A DNA stretch of 64,000 bases from Acinetobacter calcoaceticus (GCF_004345325.1 NZ_SLVJ01000013.1:1-64000), one strand, 5' to 3'; counted from the stretch's first letter, positions 44,054 to 54,828 are shown. Notes: generated by a model from the letters alone, not told the origin. Numbers and translations: made by a program.

Positions 44054-45382
44054 ATGAATACACTTTATGAGCAACAGTATTTTGCCTTGATCGATATCAA
44101 TAACTGCTATGTCAGTTGTGAACGCCTATTTGACCCAACCCTGATCGGCAAAGCCGTGGTCGTCCTCAGTAATAATGACGGTTGTGTGGTTTCACGCAGT
44201 AATGAAGCCAAAGCCTTAAATATCGGTATGGCAGTGCCTTGGCATGAAGTTCAAGCAGTACAACGTGCAGGTGTACAGGTTCGTTCTAGTAACTACGCTT
44301 TATATGGCGATATGTCACAACGTTTCTTCCAAGTCTTAGAACAGCATTTTGATCCAGCGGATCTAGAACCCTACTCCATCGATGAATGTTTTATTGCTTT
44401 AACCGCCTATGTGCCGTGTTTCGATGTAGAGCAGTATTGTCGTGAACTGATCCAGACCATTGAACGCTGGTTAGGTTTGCCCTGTTGTATCGGTATAGGT
44501 TATTCCAAGACCCAAGCCAAACTCGCCAATCATTTTGCCAAAAAAAGAACCGGTTTTCAGTCAGTGTGTAATTTAACTGAACTGGATTTGTGTAGTTATG
44601 AAGCACTGTTAATGGAAACTGACGTTGCTGAAATATGGGGAATTGGTGCTAAAACAAGCAAACAGCTTGCGAGCTATGGCATACAGAATTGCTATGACTT
44701 AACTTTTGCCAATGAGCATCATCTGATTAAGCCGTTTTCAGTGCTTATGGCACGCTGCATTCGTGAACTAAAAGGTCAATCCTGTATCTCTCTACAAGAC
44801 CCGGATATGCCCTCACAGCGGATCTTATCTTCACGTAGTTTTGCCTCGCCCTTGCTGGATCTACACCTCATCAAGCAGGCCCTGGTCTTTCACCTCAACC
44901 GAGCCCATCAACGCCTCAGTAAACAGCAACAACTCTGTGCAGTGGTTCATGTTTCACTCTATGAAAAGCTCGCCTATGCACCTTATAAAAAAGCCATTTC
45001 ACAGGCACTCGGTTTGGAATACGCCACAGATGACATCCTGGTCTTAACCGCGACTGCCATGTCTCAAGTAAATGTTTTATTTAAAGAAAATATAAAGTAT
45101 GTTAAAGTCGCCATTATGTTTTCCGCCTTGCATCCTAAGGCTCAGCATATCGATGATTTGTGGCAACCTGTGGAACTCATTCAACAACGTGAGACGCTGA
45201 TGCAATCTATGGCAGAAATGAAGCAACGATTTGGCCCAGACTGCATTCAAGTGGGTTACTATAGCGATAGTTCAGCATGGAAAATGCGCCAGAAATTTCG
45301 CTCTCCACGTTATACCACCTGTACCCATGAACTTTTGGTCATTGATGATTCACACATGCAAATTAAAAATGAAAATGAATAG
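44054..45382 (+). CDS. umuC: DNA polymerase V catalytic subunit UmuC
   Basis: This is a Y-family translesion polymerase of 443 residues. I start at the ATG at 44054 with GGGG six bases upstream. It has FALIDINNCYVSCERLFDP (metal-binding Asp14), VVLSNNDGCVVSRSNEAK, the catalytic YSIDECFI, GIGYSKTQAKLANHFAKK, and helix-hairpin-helix GIGAKTSKQLASYGI near 195. The C-terminal DUF4113-type end (YYSDSSAWKMRQKFRSPRYT) is intact, so the gene is full length, unlike the truncated umuC of some relatives. It forms an operon with umuD, induced on DNA damage. Confidence 0.93.
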   Translation: MNTLYEQQYFALIDINNCYVSCERLFDPTLIGKAVVVLSNNDGCVVSRSNEAKALNIGMAVPWHEVQAVQRAGVQVRSSNYALYGDMSQRFFQVLEQHFDPADLEPYSIDECFIALTAYVPCFDVEQYCRELIQTIERWLGLPCCIGIGYSKTQAKLANHFAKKRTGFQSVCNLTELDLCSYEALLMETDVAEIWGIGAKTSKQLASYGIQNCYDLTFANEHHLIKPFSVLMARCIRELKGQSCISLQDPDMPSQRILSSRSFASPLLDLHLIKQALVFHLNRAHQRLSKQQQLCAVVHVSLYEKLAYAPYKKAISQALGLEYATDDILVLTATAMSQVNVLFKENIKYVKVAIMFSALHPKAQHIDDLWQPVELIQQRETLMQSMAEMKQRFGPDCIQVGYYSDSSAWKMRQKFRSPRYTTCTHELLVIDDSHMQIKNENE

Positions 45383-45603
45383 TTTTGGTCAATCGAATTC
45401 AGTGAATAAAAAAATAAAATTTGTCATTTTTTAACATTGCTAAATCCTCGCAAAATTCACAATATAACTCCCTATATTGGTACAGTATTTCTACAACAAT
45501 GAAGGCAAACTATAAAGTGCGTGTAGAAAAATATGCCATAATACGCAAACTTTGCAGACATCATGTAAAGTCATTTTGCAACTTATGAATTGGAGCAGGC
45601 TCA

Positions 45604-46065
45604 ATGCGTTCGACCATTTTGGTCATTCATGGACCGAATTTAAACTTGCTGGGAATGCGCGAACCTGAGGTCTACGGACATCTCACATTAGCAGATATCA
45701 ACCAGCAACTTGAAACTCAAGCTCAAGCACATGATTTTGAGTTGCACACCTTTCAAAGCAATTGGGAAGGTGCTGTTGTTGACAGGATTCACCAAGCCAA
45801 ACAAGACGGCGTTCAATTTATTATTATTAATCCAGCCGCACTGACACATACCTCAGTGGCGATTCGTGATGCCTTACTTGGCGTCGCTATGCCTTTCATT
45901 GAGGTGCATTTGTCTAATGTACATGCCCGTGAAGCTTTTCGACAACATTCATATTTATCAGATAAAGCCATTGGCGTGGTCTGTGGCCTCGGTGCCAAAG
46001 GCTACGGTTATGCACTGAATTACGCTATTGAACATCTTCAATCTACAACCCAAACACAACGTTAG
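45604..46065 (+). CDS. aroQ: 3-dehydroquinate dehydratase, type II
   Basis: This enzyme dehydrates 3-dehydroquinate to 3-dehydroshikimate in the shikimate pathway and works as a dodecamer. The 153-residue protein starts [20 protein letters not shown], with GGAG upstream, and has the lid Tyr in [26 protein letters not shown], the catalytic His in [17 protein letters not shown], and [11 protein letters not shown] follow. It precedes accB by 12 bases, the usual aroQ-accB-accC arrangement. Confidence 0.96.
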   Translation: MRSTILVIHGPNLNLLGMREPEVYGHLTLADINQQLETQAQAHDFELHTFQSNWEGAVVDRIHQAKQDGVQFIIINPAALTHTSVAIRDALLGVAMPFIEVHLSNVHAREAFRQHSYLSDKAIGVVCGLGAKGYGYALNYAIEHLQSTTQTQR

Positions 46066-46077
46066 GAATACGAACTC

Positions 46078-46494
46078 ATGGATATACGCAAAATCAAAAA
46101 GCTCATTGATTTGATGATTGAATCTGATCTTCAAGGGATTGAGGTAAAAGAAGGAGATCAATCGATTGCGTTAACGCGTCGTAATCCTGTAGTTGCAGGT
46201 ACGGCGATTGCTGCAGCTCCTGCAGCAGCGGCTCCTGTGGTGAAATCAGCTCCACGTGGCGCAGTTGAAAGCTCACCGATGGTGGGTGTGTTTTATTCAG
46301 CACCAAGCCCAGGTGAAGGTCCATTTGTCAATGTCGGCCAAACCGTCACTGCTGGTGATACGTTAGGGATCATCGAAGCAATGAAGATCATGAACCCGAT
46401 CGAAGCAACCCAAAGCGGTGTGATTGAAGAAATTTTAGTCAAAAATGGTGATGTCATTCAATTTGGTCAAGCGCTATTCCGCTACCGCGCCTAA
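46078..46494 (+). CDS. accB: biotin carboxyl carrier protein of acetyl-CoA carboxylase
   Basis: This 138-residue BCCP carries biotin between the carboxylase and carboxyltransferase of acetyl-CoA carboxylase, the first step of fatty acid synthesis. The N-terminal helix is [19 protein letters not shown], followed by an Ala/Pro linker ([12 protein letters not shown]) and the biotinyl domain. The Lys is in [12 protein letters not shown], and the conserved thumb region [16 protein letters not shown] is present. It is followed 17 bases later by accC. Confidence 0.96.
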   Translation: MDIRKIKKLIDLMIESDLQGIEVKEGDQSIALTRRNPVVAGTAIAAAPAAAAPVVKSAPRGAVESSPMVGVFYSAPSPGEGPFVNVGQTVTAGDTLGIIEAMKIMNPIEATQSGVIEEILVKNGDVIQFGQALFRYRA

Positions 46495-46511
46495 GACCTC
46501 GGGGGACGAAC

Positions 46512-47876
46512 ATGTTGCAAAAAGTTCTTATTGCCAACCGAGGTGAAATTGCATTACGCATTACACGCGCATGCAAAACACTAGGGATTAAAACGGTCGG
46601 GATTTATTCCGACGCAGATCAAGATTTAATGCATTTACGCTTCGTTGATGAAGCGGTATGTATTGGTCCTGGCGCCAGCAGTGAAAGTTATTTAAATATT
46701 CCAGCGTTGATTACAGCTGCCGAAATTACTGGTGCAGATGCAATCCATCCGGGATATGGCTTCCTTTCTGAAAATGCTGAGTTTGCTGAGATTGTAGAAA
46801 GTTCAGGCTTTATCTTTATTGGCCCACGTCCGGAACATATCCGTTTGATGGGTAATAAAGTTTCAGCGATTACCGCCATGCGTAAAGCGGGTGTACCGAC
46901 CGTACCTGGTTCTGCACATGCAGTCACCACCAGCAATGCCCTTGCTGAAGCCAAAGAAATTGGTTTTCCATTGATCGTGAAAGCGGCTTCAGGTGGTGGT
47001 GGTCGTGGGATGCGTATCGTAGAGCGTGTTGACACCTTACTTGAGTCAGTACAAGCGGCACAGCGCGATGCTGAGATGTGGTTTGGTGATGACACGGTCT
47101 ATATGGAGCGTTTCTTACAGAAACCTCGCCATGTCGAAATCCAAGTCTTGGGTGATGGTAATGGTCATGCTGTACATTTGTATGATCGTGACTGCTCTTT
47201 ACAGCGTCGCCATCAAAAGGTGCTTGAAGAAGCCCCTGCACCAAATCTGCCAGAACAAGCCCGTGCTGATATCTTAGAAGCCTGTGTCAAAGCCTGCGAA
47301 TTGATGCAGTACCGTGGCGCAGGAACCTTTGAGTTCTTGTTTGAAGACGGTGAATTCTTCTTTATTGAAATGAACACCCGTGTGCAAGTTGAGCATCCAG
47401 TAACTGAAATGGTGACTGGAATCGATATTATCGAGCAACAACTGCTTATCGCTGGTGGTTTAGGTCTAAACTTGGTTCAAGATGATATCAAGCTACAAGG
47501 TCATGCCATCGAATGCCGTATCAATGCCGAAGATCCAAGTAATTTCTTGCCATGTCCGGGTAAGGTTGAAAGTTTCTACGCACCTGGTGGTGCTGGCATC
47601 CGTCTAGATTCACATATCTATCCGGGCTATAGCATTCCACCCTATTACGATTCGATGATCGCAAAACTCATTGCGCATGGTAAAGATCGTGACACGGCGA
47701 TTGCACGCATGAAACAAGCACTGGATGAGATTATCCTGACCGGGATTAAAACCAATATCCCATTACATAAAGATTTAATCCTTGAGGATAAAAACTTTTG
47801 TAAACAGGCGATGGATATCCATTACCTTGAAAAGCATTTGCTCAAACAAATCTTGGGCAATGAGGTTGAAGCTTAA
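46512..47876 (+). CDS. accC: acetyl-CoA carboxylase biotin carboxylase subunit
   Basis: This ATP-grasp biotin carboxylase has 454 residues. It begins [20 protein letters not shown], has the glycine-rich ATP lid [14 protein letters not shown] (about residue 160), [17 protein letters not shown], and the metal/biotin motif [20 protein letters not shown] (about 285). It carboxylates the biotin on AccB using bicarbonate. GGGGGA lies before the ATG. It ends at a strong terminator. Confidence 0.97.
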   Translation: MLQKVLIANRGEIALRITRACKTLGIKTVGIYSDADQDLMHLRFVDEAVCIGPGASSESYLNIPALITAAEITGADAIHPGYGFLSENAEFAEIVESSGFIFIGPRPEHIRLMGNKVSAITAMRKAGVPTVPGSAHAVTTSNALAEAKEIGFPLIVKAASGGGGRGMRIVERVDTLLESVQAAQRDAEMWFGDDTVYMERFLQKPRHVEIQVLGDGNGHAVHLYDRDCSLQRRHQKVLEEAPAPNLPEQARADILEACVKACELMQYRGAGTFEFLFEDGEFFFIEMNTRVQVEHPVTEMVTGIDIIEQQLLIAGGLGLNLVQDDIKLQGHAIECRINAEDPSNFLPCPGKVESFYAPGGAGIRLDSHIYPGYSIPPYYDSMIAKLIAHGKDRDTAIARMKQALDEIILTGIKTNIPLHKDLILEDKNFCKQAMDIHYLEKHLLKQILGNEVEA

Positions 47877-47900
47877 AGCTTTAATCGCTGCAATTGATCG

Positions 47901-47935
47901 AAATCCCCCCACGCGCATGCTGGGGGATTTTTTAT
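47901..47935 (+). terminator. rho-independent terminator of aroQ-accB-accC
   Basis: AAATCCCCC (47901-47909) pairs with GGGGGATTT (47922-47930), loop of twelve, followed by T residues to 47933. It lies 25 bases after the accC stop. Confidence 0.9.
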
Positions 47936-48117
47936 GCTTTGATTAAAAACTCAGAATAAAAATATAAAAAAACATTCAATTTCAAGATGTCATCTAAAAT
48001 ACATCCATCTGCATTATGCTCAGCACATCACGCGATCTTGGTCATATTTTTTACCACTTTGTTGAAATATGTGAAAAATATCGTATGATTTCGATAAATT
48101 ATCTGCTGATGATCATA

Positions 48118-50133
48118 ATGCTGTCCAAAAATACCATAAAAATGCTGTTGCTAATGACCACAGCACCATTACTCTACACTGGTTGCCAAGTGGTCAGTGT
48201 CAAAAACCAAGCCTTAAACGTCAGTATCGCCAATGAGCGCGATAGCATACTGACCCGCAATAAAATGAGTGAAGCCAGCCTCAATGTACTTTCCATGACA
48301 GGAAGTGAGGCCAAGAGTTGCACCGAAGACCCAGATGATTGTGTAAGCAAACTACAGAAAATACCGCAAATCCTAGATGAGCAACTGTTGTCCACAGCCA
48401 GCGAAATCTATTTAAGTAAAGCCATTGCATTGGGATCATCATCAGCCTGTAAAACCAGTGTTTTATCCAAACATCGCTCAGAAGAACGTCTACTCGAACA
48501 GCAGCAAAATTACAATCAATGCTTAGATCAGCATATGCAGATGTTGGATAAAAGCCTGCGCTATAGCTATGCCTATTTGTTTGACACCAAACGTCAACCC
48601 CAAGACCGTATCTTTGATAACCGCCAAGTACAAATCCGCGACTTCTATAATCAAGCCTTGGCCAAACTGGTCAGCAGTTATAGTCTGCGCTATAAAGATG
48701 AAAAAATAAGTACTGAAATTAAAGTCGGCGACAGTATTTATAAATTAAATGCTAAAAACTACCCACAACTTGAAGGTCAAGATATTCAAAACTTTCTCTC
48801 AAGTTATAACCTGAACTTTTCTGGGCTACGTTCCACCAACCGCCGTGATGGCTTTGGTGCGGAGTTTGTCGCAATATTACCGAGTTCAGAAAAAGAGGAA
48901 GAAGGCAAATACATTATTGACCCACTGCATTATCCATATAAAAATGGCGTCAATCCCAATATTCATTCAGCGCAATATCTACCGGTGACGATCGCAGCAG
49001 AACCTCAAACTGCACAGAGCATTGAGCAGATTATTAAATCCCCTGAGATCCGACTGGATATCTATGATCCCTTTAATACCGAAAGCCTAAAAATCGCAGC
49101 GCAAGACTACCCTCTTGCAGCGAATTTTTCAGCGCCTTATGGCTTATGGTTGGCGGAAAACAATCTCGGTGCGGCAGCATATCTGAGCTTGATTGATCGC
49201 GATCAACACCTGACTATGCCCCACCTGTATATGCTAGAGCCTTATAATCCCAATAAAAAAGTCATCGTCTTGGTCCATGGCTTGGCTAGCAGCCCAGAGG
49301 CTTGGATTCGTCTCACCAATGACATCATGGGGGATCAAGTGCTGCGTGAGCATTATCAAGTCTGGCAAGTATTCTATTCGACCAATATGCCAATCTTAGA
49401 AAGTCGTTTTCAGGTCAATGCCATCATTAAACAGGCCTTTGCAACACTGGACCCCAAAGCGCCTGCGGCCAAAGATGCGGTACTGATCGGACACAGTATG
49501 GGCGGTATTATTGCGCGGTTATTGGTAAGTGATGCTGATCTAACTAAACAAGCATTAAAGGTACTTAATCCAAGACAAATCAGTAAGTTTAAAAACAATG
49601 AGATCTTTACCCAACGTCTGAGCATACAACCTATCCAAAACTTTGATCGGGCGATCTTCCTGGCGGCCCCTCATCGCGGGACAGCTTTTGCTGATCGATG
49701 GTTTACCAAGTTGGCACGGCGCATTATCAAACTCCCTGTCGCCTTTGTCGGTGCATTGGCAGATACCGTTGAAGACAAAGACCTCGATCTAAAACATTTT
49801 ATCGATCAGATGGGTCAAGGCATTATCCAAAATGGTCCCAGTGATCTGAGTCATAACTCTAAATTTACCGATTTAACCGAAGATGTGGTCCCGAAAAAAG
49901 GCATGAAATTCCATTCGATTATGGGGAATCACACCGACAGTACTGATCTCGATGTCATCTCTGATGGTGTCGTGCCATATCGCAGTGCGCATCTTGATGG
50001 CGCAGTCTCTGAGAAGATCATTAAAGGTGGCCATTCCATCCAAGAGACCCCAGAGGCGGTATTAGAGTTACGGCGTATTCTGCGTCTACATCTGACGGAA
50101 CTTGGGCTCTATACCCCTACGCCTTTAAAATAA
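48118..50133 (+). CDS. alpha/beta-hydrolase (lipase-like) lipoprotein
   Basis: This is a lipase-type hydrolase with a lipoprotein signal (KNTIKMLLLMTTAPLLYTGC). I start at the ATG at 48118; Mets at 48085 and 48109 and the frame start at 48016 are alternatives, and no good ribosome site marks any of them. About 370 residues of unknown, helical N-terminal sequence precede the hydrolase core: VIVLVHGLASSPEAWIRL, the nucleophile elbow LIGHSMGGIIARLL and FLAAPHRGTAFADRW. A late Asp-His region, VISDGVVPYRSAHLDG with GGHSIQE, completes the triad. It is probably in the outer membrane and acts on lipids or esters. It is convergent with the ter module. Confidence 0.8.
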   Translation: MLSKNTIKMLLLMTTAPLLYTGCQVVSVKNQALNVSIANERDSILTRNKMSEASLNVLSMTGSEAKSCTEDPDDCVSKLQKIPQILDEQLLSTASEIYLSKAIALGSSSACKTSVLSKHRSEERLLEQQQNYNQCLDQHMQMLDKSLRYSYAYLFDTKRQPQDRIFDNRQVQIRDFYNQALAKLVSSYSLRYKDEKISTEIKVGDSIYKLNAKNYPQLEGQDIQNFLSSYNLNFSGLRSTNRRDGFGAEFVAILPSSEKEEEGKYIIDPLHYPYKNGVNPNIHSAQYLPVTIAAEPQTAQSIEQIIKSPEIRLDIYDPFNTESLKIAAQDYPLAANFSAPYGLWLAENNLGAAAYLSLIDRDQHLTMPHLYMLEPYNPNKKVIVLVHGLASSPEAWIRLTNDIMGDQVLREHYQVWQVFYSTNMPILESRFQVNAIIKQAFATLDPKAPAAKDAVLIGHSMGGIIARLLVSDADLTKQALKVLNPRQISKFKNNEIFTQRLSIQPIQNFDRAIFLAAPHRGTAFADRWFTKLARRIIKLPVAFVGALADTVEDKDLDLKHFIDQMGQGIIQNGPSDLSHNSKFTDLTEDVVPKKGMKFHSIMGNHTDSTDLDVISDGVVPYRSAHLDGAVSEKIIKGGHSIQETPEAVLELRRILRLHLTELGLYTPTPLK

Positions 50134-50223
50134 ATGTGAAATAAACATGAAACAAACTTGGATTAAACTTGAAATAAATTGGATGGACGAAATCGAATTG
50201 AATCATCCAAATCAATAGATGTG

Positions 50224-50252
50224 AAAAACGCTGCGATCGCAGCGTTTTTTTT
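50224..50252. terminator. bidirectional terminator at the edge of the ter module
   Basis: A perfect palindrome, AAAAACGCTGC-GATC-type (50224-50249), runs into eight T. It lies between the lipase-like gene (+) and the kinase gene (-) and can end both transcripts. Confidence 0.85.
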
Positions 50253-50332
50253 GGTCTAACTCGAACAACTGCAAGCAACATCTAGCCACATGAGAGTTTA
50301 CATTAGGGTTTCCATGAGGCTTTACATTACAA

Positions 50333-51862
50333 TCAGCAACTGACCATTTGCACCATAACCAAACGACCGCCATCTTGTTTAGACAATAAGATTTGTGCGC
50401 CATCGGTCAGCTCAACTTTGCCACCAATGGGAATCAAGACTTTCTCGGTCACATTATACAGTTCAGGCATGCCTTCATTGACCAACCACCAACGCTCTTG
50501 ATGCTGGACAAAATAGCCCACACGTTGGGTTTGATCCGCCGTGAGGCGTTCATTGGGTGTCAACATACTATTGACATGCCATGCAAATAAAGATTGTCCC
50601 GTCCATACCATCAATCGATGATTATCCGGTCTAAAACTGCCTTGTTGGCGCGCAGAATACAGATTAAGCACTGGCAACTGACCACGAAACGCGGTCTGGC
50701 AAAATGGACATACTGGTCGAGTACTGTTGTCGAACACATACCACTTCTGCGCACAATTGAGATTGAGGCAGGGTTGGATCAGGTCCACGGTTTTAACCAA
50801 AGCCACTTCCCAGTCATTGGCAGAAGGACGTTTACTAGGCGTATGCAGTCCATCAACGAAGCTCTGTAAGAACAGTGCCTTTAAATAAGGTCCAGTCACA
50901 TCAAATGGGACTTTGCTCGGATCGGCCCACGGCAATTGGCTCGGTCGGATCTGATTCACATTGACTTGGTTACTGTTGTCATGCGGATCTTCAATAAACA
51001 GTGCCGCTTCACCCATGGCCAAGTTTTCATCATGCTGAGGATCATTGACATCATGGATTTTTCCACCCCTTAACGGATGGCGATAAAGCAAATACATATA
51101 GATCAGCACCGCCAAGGCATGACGATCTGTGGCGATACTCGGCAAGGCACGTTGAGGATCGTCTTTGCTTAAGTGATTGCTACTGACCACTTCAGGCGCG
51201 ATAAAATCAGGCGTCCCCACCACATCTGGCGGATACTTACCCGGCACCACCAAACCATCGACATCAATCACACAGGCTTGACCACTAACGGGATCAATCA
51301 GCACATTCTTATAGGATAGATCCGAATGCGCCAATCCTGCAGCATGCATCCGTCTGACCGCACGTGAGATTAAGATACCGATCTTGAGATAATGCAGCCA
51401 ATTGCCTTTTTCACGATCATCCAGAAAACGGTTCTGATTATTGGCGCTGGCAAACCATTTGCCTTCTTTCTCCTTACCCTTGATCTGTAAGAAGTCATTA
51501 TTCTTGGAACCATACTCAAAAAAGAACTGCTGACGATAGCTCGGTGCTGTGATACCCAATAAGCCGTTGTGTTCCACTAAACCATCGGGCCAACAGAAGA
51601 TATTTTTCCAATATTCACCGCCCGCCGCATTAAAGATCCCTTGCCATTTATTGCCCACGATTTCTTTGAGGCGGTCTTTTTGTTGTTCTAGGCTGGCGGC
51701 TGAATCATAAAACTTATTTTTTTCTTTGCTAAAAAAACACACCACATAGGAACGGTCTGGGGAGAAGTACACATCTTTCATTGCACCTGAACCAATAATC
51801 TCGTTCACAAATGCAATTGGGCGACCATCTAAGGTCTGACATTGAATTATTTCTGCACTCAT
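50333..51862 (-). CDS. Ter-associated protein kinase (TerY-P triad kinase)
   Basis: This is an eukaryotic-type kinase with the glycine loop GSGAMKDVYF (about 24-33), catalytic loop HSDLSYKNVLID (about 175), metal-binding DVDGL (DFG position) and FIAPEV (APE). A zinc-ribbon-like C-x4-C and C-x2-C (LNLNC, PVCPFCQ) follows near 375-400, and the C-terminal FHA-like beta region ends RLVMVQM. It is one of the TerY-P triad (VWA protein, PP2C phosphatase, kinase) of Ter stress systems. It is the last gene of the minus-strand operon, 6 bases after the phosphatase gene. Targets unknown; TerD or TerY proteins are candidates. Confidence 0.87.
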   Translation of the reverse strand: MSAEIIQCQTLDGRPIAFVNEIIGSGAMKDVYFSPDRSYVVCFFSKEKNKFYDSAASLEQQKDRLKEIVGNKWQGIFNAAGGEYWKNIFCWPDGLVEHNGLLGITAPSYRQQFFFEYGSKNNDFLQIKGKEKEGKWFASANNQNRFLDDREKGNWLHYLKIGILISRAVRRMHAAGLAHSDLSYKNVLIDPVSGQACVIDVDGLVVPGKYPPDVVGTPDFIAPEVVSSNHLSKDDPQRALPSIATDRHALAVLIYMYLLYRHPLRGGKIHDVNDPQHDENLAMGEAALFIEDPHDNSNQVNVNQIRPSQLPWADPSKVPFDVTGPYLKALFLQSFVDGLHTPSKRPSANDWEVALVKTVDLIQPCLNLNCAQKWYVFDNSTRPVCPFCQTAFRGQLPVLNLYSARQQGSFRPDNHRLMVWTGQSLFAWHVNSMLTPNERLTADQTQRVGYFVQHQERWWLVNEGMPELYNVTEKVLIPIGGKVELTDGAQILLSKQDGGRLVMVQMVSC

Positions 51863-51868
51863 CTTCTT

Positions 51869-53716
51869 TTAACCCTCAACTGCAGATGATCGATCACTCA
51901 GCACGATCATGCTCCGGTCATCGTGATGCCCTGGTTTAAAAAAATGCATCCATTCGAGTAACTGCTGTTCGGCATCTTCAGCTTTGACGATCGGGGCAAG
52001 GGCTTGATGCAAAGCATGCCATTTTTCAACTTCAGCCAAGCCTTGCTCTGTTTCAAACTTCGGATCTGAAATCCCATCAGTCATTAAATACAGCGCTTCA
52101 ATCTGATTGAAATAGCCCATCTTGATGCGATTGGCAAAGTCATGTTGAATTGATTTGTCTAGAAATTTGGTTTGCCCAGCAAATTCACCGCTGTCGGCGA
52201 CATTCATCAATCGAATCTGCTGTGGACTATAGGCTGCAATCACCCCATCCCCAACTGAAAAAGTACAGATAAAAGTCTGTTCGGCTTGATGCTTCAGCAC
52301 TGCAATCAGCAAGGTGGTTGAAAATTGTTTGGCATGACAGTCCATGGCCAGTGCTTGGACATCGATCTGCTCTAAGATCGTTTTATAGATCAGATGATAT
52401 TGCTGATAAAACTGCGCATGAATCTGCTGTGCCAGTTGATTATTATGCGGACCTTGATTGCCGATTTTCCATTGCGCCAAGATCTGATCCAATTCCACCA
52501 ACTTGGCAGGATTGAAAAACTGCTGCATCAGACTGCGTACATTTTCCACGGCGATCCTTGCACCTTCACGTGAATAGCTGGCACTGCCTGCGCCATCGGC
52601 AAGGCAAAGCACTGACCAATCACTTTGGGCAATATTCAATATCGAAAAATCATCGTCTCGAAACGTCCCCGCATGTTCATGCGAACGACCACGGCGACTG
52701 GCCGCAACAATATTAAATTGCGGATGTTTAATCCGTTGACTGTCTACATGCGCTTTTCGAAACACCGACTCAGTGGCGGGTTCATTGATTTGCCACAGAC
52801 TACGCGGATCTGCAATCACACTGATCTTGCAGCTTCCTTGCAAGATCTGCTCAGGTTGTCGCGCCGTGCTAAATTGAAAGTGGAACACGCTATCTTGAGC
52901 CAGAGCGACTGTGCCGTGTAGTCGATTATTTTCTGCATCAAAACGAAGCGCCAATCCTTCGGGAAATACAAAACTGTCTGCAACAAATTGGATCTGAGCC
53001 TGTTCGGGATAGACCACTTTGATCTGTGCTTGATAGTCCTGCCCCACACGAGCGTTATTGACTTGAAAACGATAGGTCGGTGCTGGCGTAATGGAGGTCA
53101 TGTTTGCACCTTGAGGCTGAGGATCATTTATAGAACTTAGTTCTGGAATTAGATCAGCGTCTGATTCGATAGCAACTGACACATTATCAATCATTTGAGC
53201 TTGCTGATCATGGCATAGGCCCTGCACTAAACCTACATCCTGTGTTGGATCTGTATTCAACTTCTGCTCGACATGCAAGGCAGGCTGAGGACTCGAGGTT
53301 GGTTGAGGCAACGGTTTTTTTGCCAAAGACTCAGGTGCAATATCCAGTGCTCCAGCCAAACTGCTCGATGATGGTGTAGGCTGATGCGCGACGCTGCTCA
53401 AGGTTTCTGCTTTGTTTAAGCTCGTGGTATCAGGGCTCACTCGCGCTGAGACAGGCTCTATCAGCAAAGCATTTTGACTATGTTTTTCATCAAGTTTCTG
53501 ACTATGTAATTGATCGAGTTTCTCATCGCTTTTCTGATCAAGCTTCTGACTGTGTTCCTGATCAAGGTTCTGATCGTGTCGTTGCATATGCTCGACCAAC
53601 TTGAGCAAGGTCATTATATGATTTGGATTTTTATGAATGAATGCAATAAACGCTGGGTCCGATTGGGTCTCAGGATGTCTTAAAATATCAAATACAATGT
53701 GTTCTAAAGATTTCAT
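51869..53716 (-). CDS. PP2C-family protein phosphatase of the ter module
   Basis: This 615-residue protein has a PP2C domain in its C-terminal 280 residues: the metal-binding LADGAGSASYSREGA, the strand KQFSTTLLIAVL, FSVGDGVIAAY, LMTDGISDPKFE and a final HDDRSMIVL. The N-terminal ~100 residues are a low-complexity set of KLDQ/KLDE/HSQKLD repeats, and a beta-rich Ig-like segment lies between. It should remove phosphates added by the partner kinase. The gene lies 6 bases before the kinase and 24 bases after the VWA gene, as expected for a TerY-P triad. Confidence 0.87.
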   Translation of the reverse strand: MKSLEHIVFDILRHPETQSDPAFIAFIHKNPNHIMTLLKLVEHMQRHDQNLDQEHSQKLDQKSDEKLDQLHSQKLDEKHSQNALLIEPVSARVSPDTTSLNKAETLSSVAHQPTPSSSSLAGALDIAPESLAKKPLPQPTSSPQPALHVEQKLNTDPTQDVGLVQGLCHDQQAQMIDNVSVAIESDADLIPELSSINDPQPQGANMTSITPAPTYRFQVNNARVGQDYQAQIKVVYPEQAQIQFVADSFVFPEGLALRFDAENNRLHGTVALAQDSVFHFQFSTARQPEQILQGSCKISVIADPRSLWQINEPATESVFRKAHVDSQRIKHPQFNIVAASRRGRSHEHAGTFRDDDFSILNIAQSDWSVLCLADGAGSASYSREGARIAVENVRSLMQQFFNPAKLVELDQILAQWKIGNQGPHNNQLAQQIHAQFYQQYHLIYKTILEQIDVQALAMDCHAKQFSTTLLIAVLKHQAEQTFICTFSVGDGVIAAYSPQQIRLMNVADSGEFAGQTKFLDKSIQHDFANRIKMGYFNQIEALYLMTDGISDPKFETEQGLAEVEKWHALHQALAPIVKAEDAEQQLLEWMHFFKPGHHDDRSMIVLSDRSSAVEG

Positions 53717-53740
53717 GTGATTGCCTTTGCAGAACCAAGT

Positions 53741-54793
53741 TTAACCTTGCCCACGATTGATACTAAAGTCATCTGAACCACCTTCAGAAAAACGGATTTG
53801 ACGATGACACCACGGACAGACCACTGGACTGCTATAACCGTCATAACACAGCAAGTTGCCACAACCACACATGGCAAAAGCGGTTTCAGCATAGCAATGC
53901 GGACACTGCGGTGTACCATCGAGTTGTGCGGTATTGATTTGGGTTTGTTCAAAGTTCTTATCCGACCAACTAAAATAGTCTTCATCAATGCCACTACACA
54001 CCTCTAGGCGATAATGGTAGATGTTGATATTTAAATCTGCAGGGGCTTGATACTGTAGTGCTTTGACGTACTTCATAATATAAGGCTGGTTGGTTTTCTG
54101 ACAACGCCCCACCATAGTGACACTGTGATCATCAATCTGTTTTTTCGCGACGGGTTCTTTGACCAAATTCATATAGCGTTGATCAAAATTCAATAACTGC
54201 TGATCTTGACTACGGCCCATCCCGATACTGACACTTTGTGAGACCACCGACGCCGAGATCCATTTACACAGTCCCTTGATGTAGTCTTGGTTGACCTCTT
54301 CGATGGAAATACAGTGATCAGCAAATTGTTGCAGTACATTAAAGTCCGCTGCTGCACCCAAGCCCACGGCGACCAAACTGACTTTATGCTTATACACGCG
54401 GTTCCATTTTTCCACTGCAGCCACATAGTCATCGGTTGGACGACCATCGGTAAATAAATACACGATCGGCTTCCAATCACCTTTATGCTCGGTGGTGGTG
54501 AGTTGCACATTGCGATCAATCTCACTCATCACATGCTGCAAAGCCTTACCCAGATTGGTCCCACCACCAATCGGCAGATCGACAAAGTTCATGGCAAACA
54601 ATTCGGTTAAGGGCACCAATGTTCGCACGATCCCTGCATAGGCAATCACAGAGGTATAGACCGTTTCCAGTGCATAGGGATCTTGTCTCAAGGTGGTCAG
54701 GATCTGTTGCATTCCCGCTTGTACCGCATGGATTGGCTCACCCACCATCGACTCAGAGCAATCAATCACAAAAAATACTGGTAATCGTCTCAT
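53741..54793 (-). CDS. terY: TerY-like VWA protein with C-terminal zinc ribbon
   Basis: This is a von Willebrand A domain with a full MIDAS: DCSESM (about 12-17), the Thr in GGGTNLGKAL and the Asp in FTDGRPTD. Residues 180-350 include a TerY-C segment with many paired cysteines (CPHCYAETAFAMCGCGN, PVVCPWCHRQI), so probably zinc binding. VWA-MIDAS proteins bind divalent metal and partner proteins. It is the third member of the TerY/PP2C/kinase triad and sits 36 bases after the second TerY gene. A zinc-ribbon TerY is known from other Ter loci. Confidence 0.87.
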   Translation of the reverse strand: MRRLPVFFVIDCSESMVGEPIHAVQAGMQQILTTLRQDPYALETVYTSVIAYAGIVRTLVPLTELFAMNFVDLPIGGGTNLGKALQHVMSEIDRNVQLTTTEHKGDWKPIVYLFTDGRPTDDYVAAVEKWNRVYKHKVSLVAVGLGAAADFNVLQQFADHCISIEEVNQDYIKGLCKWISASVVSQSVSIGMGRSQDQQLLNFDQRYMNLVKEPVAKKQIDDHSVTMVGRCQKTNQPYIMKYVKALQYQAPADLNINIYHYRLEVCSGIDEDYFSWSDKNFEQTQINTAQLDGTPQCPHCYAETAFAMCGCGNLLCYDGYSSPVVCPWCHRQIRFSEGGSDDFSINRGQG

Positions 54794-54828
54794 TCACGTT
54801 CCTCGCTATGACGCCATCTATTGAAGCA

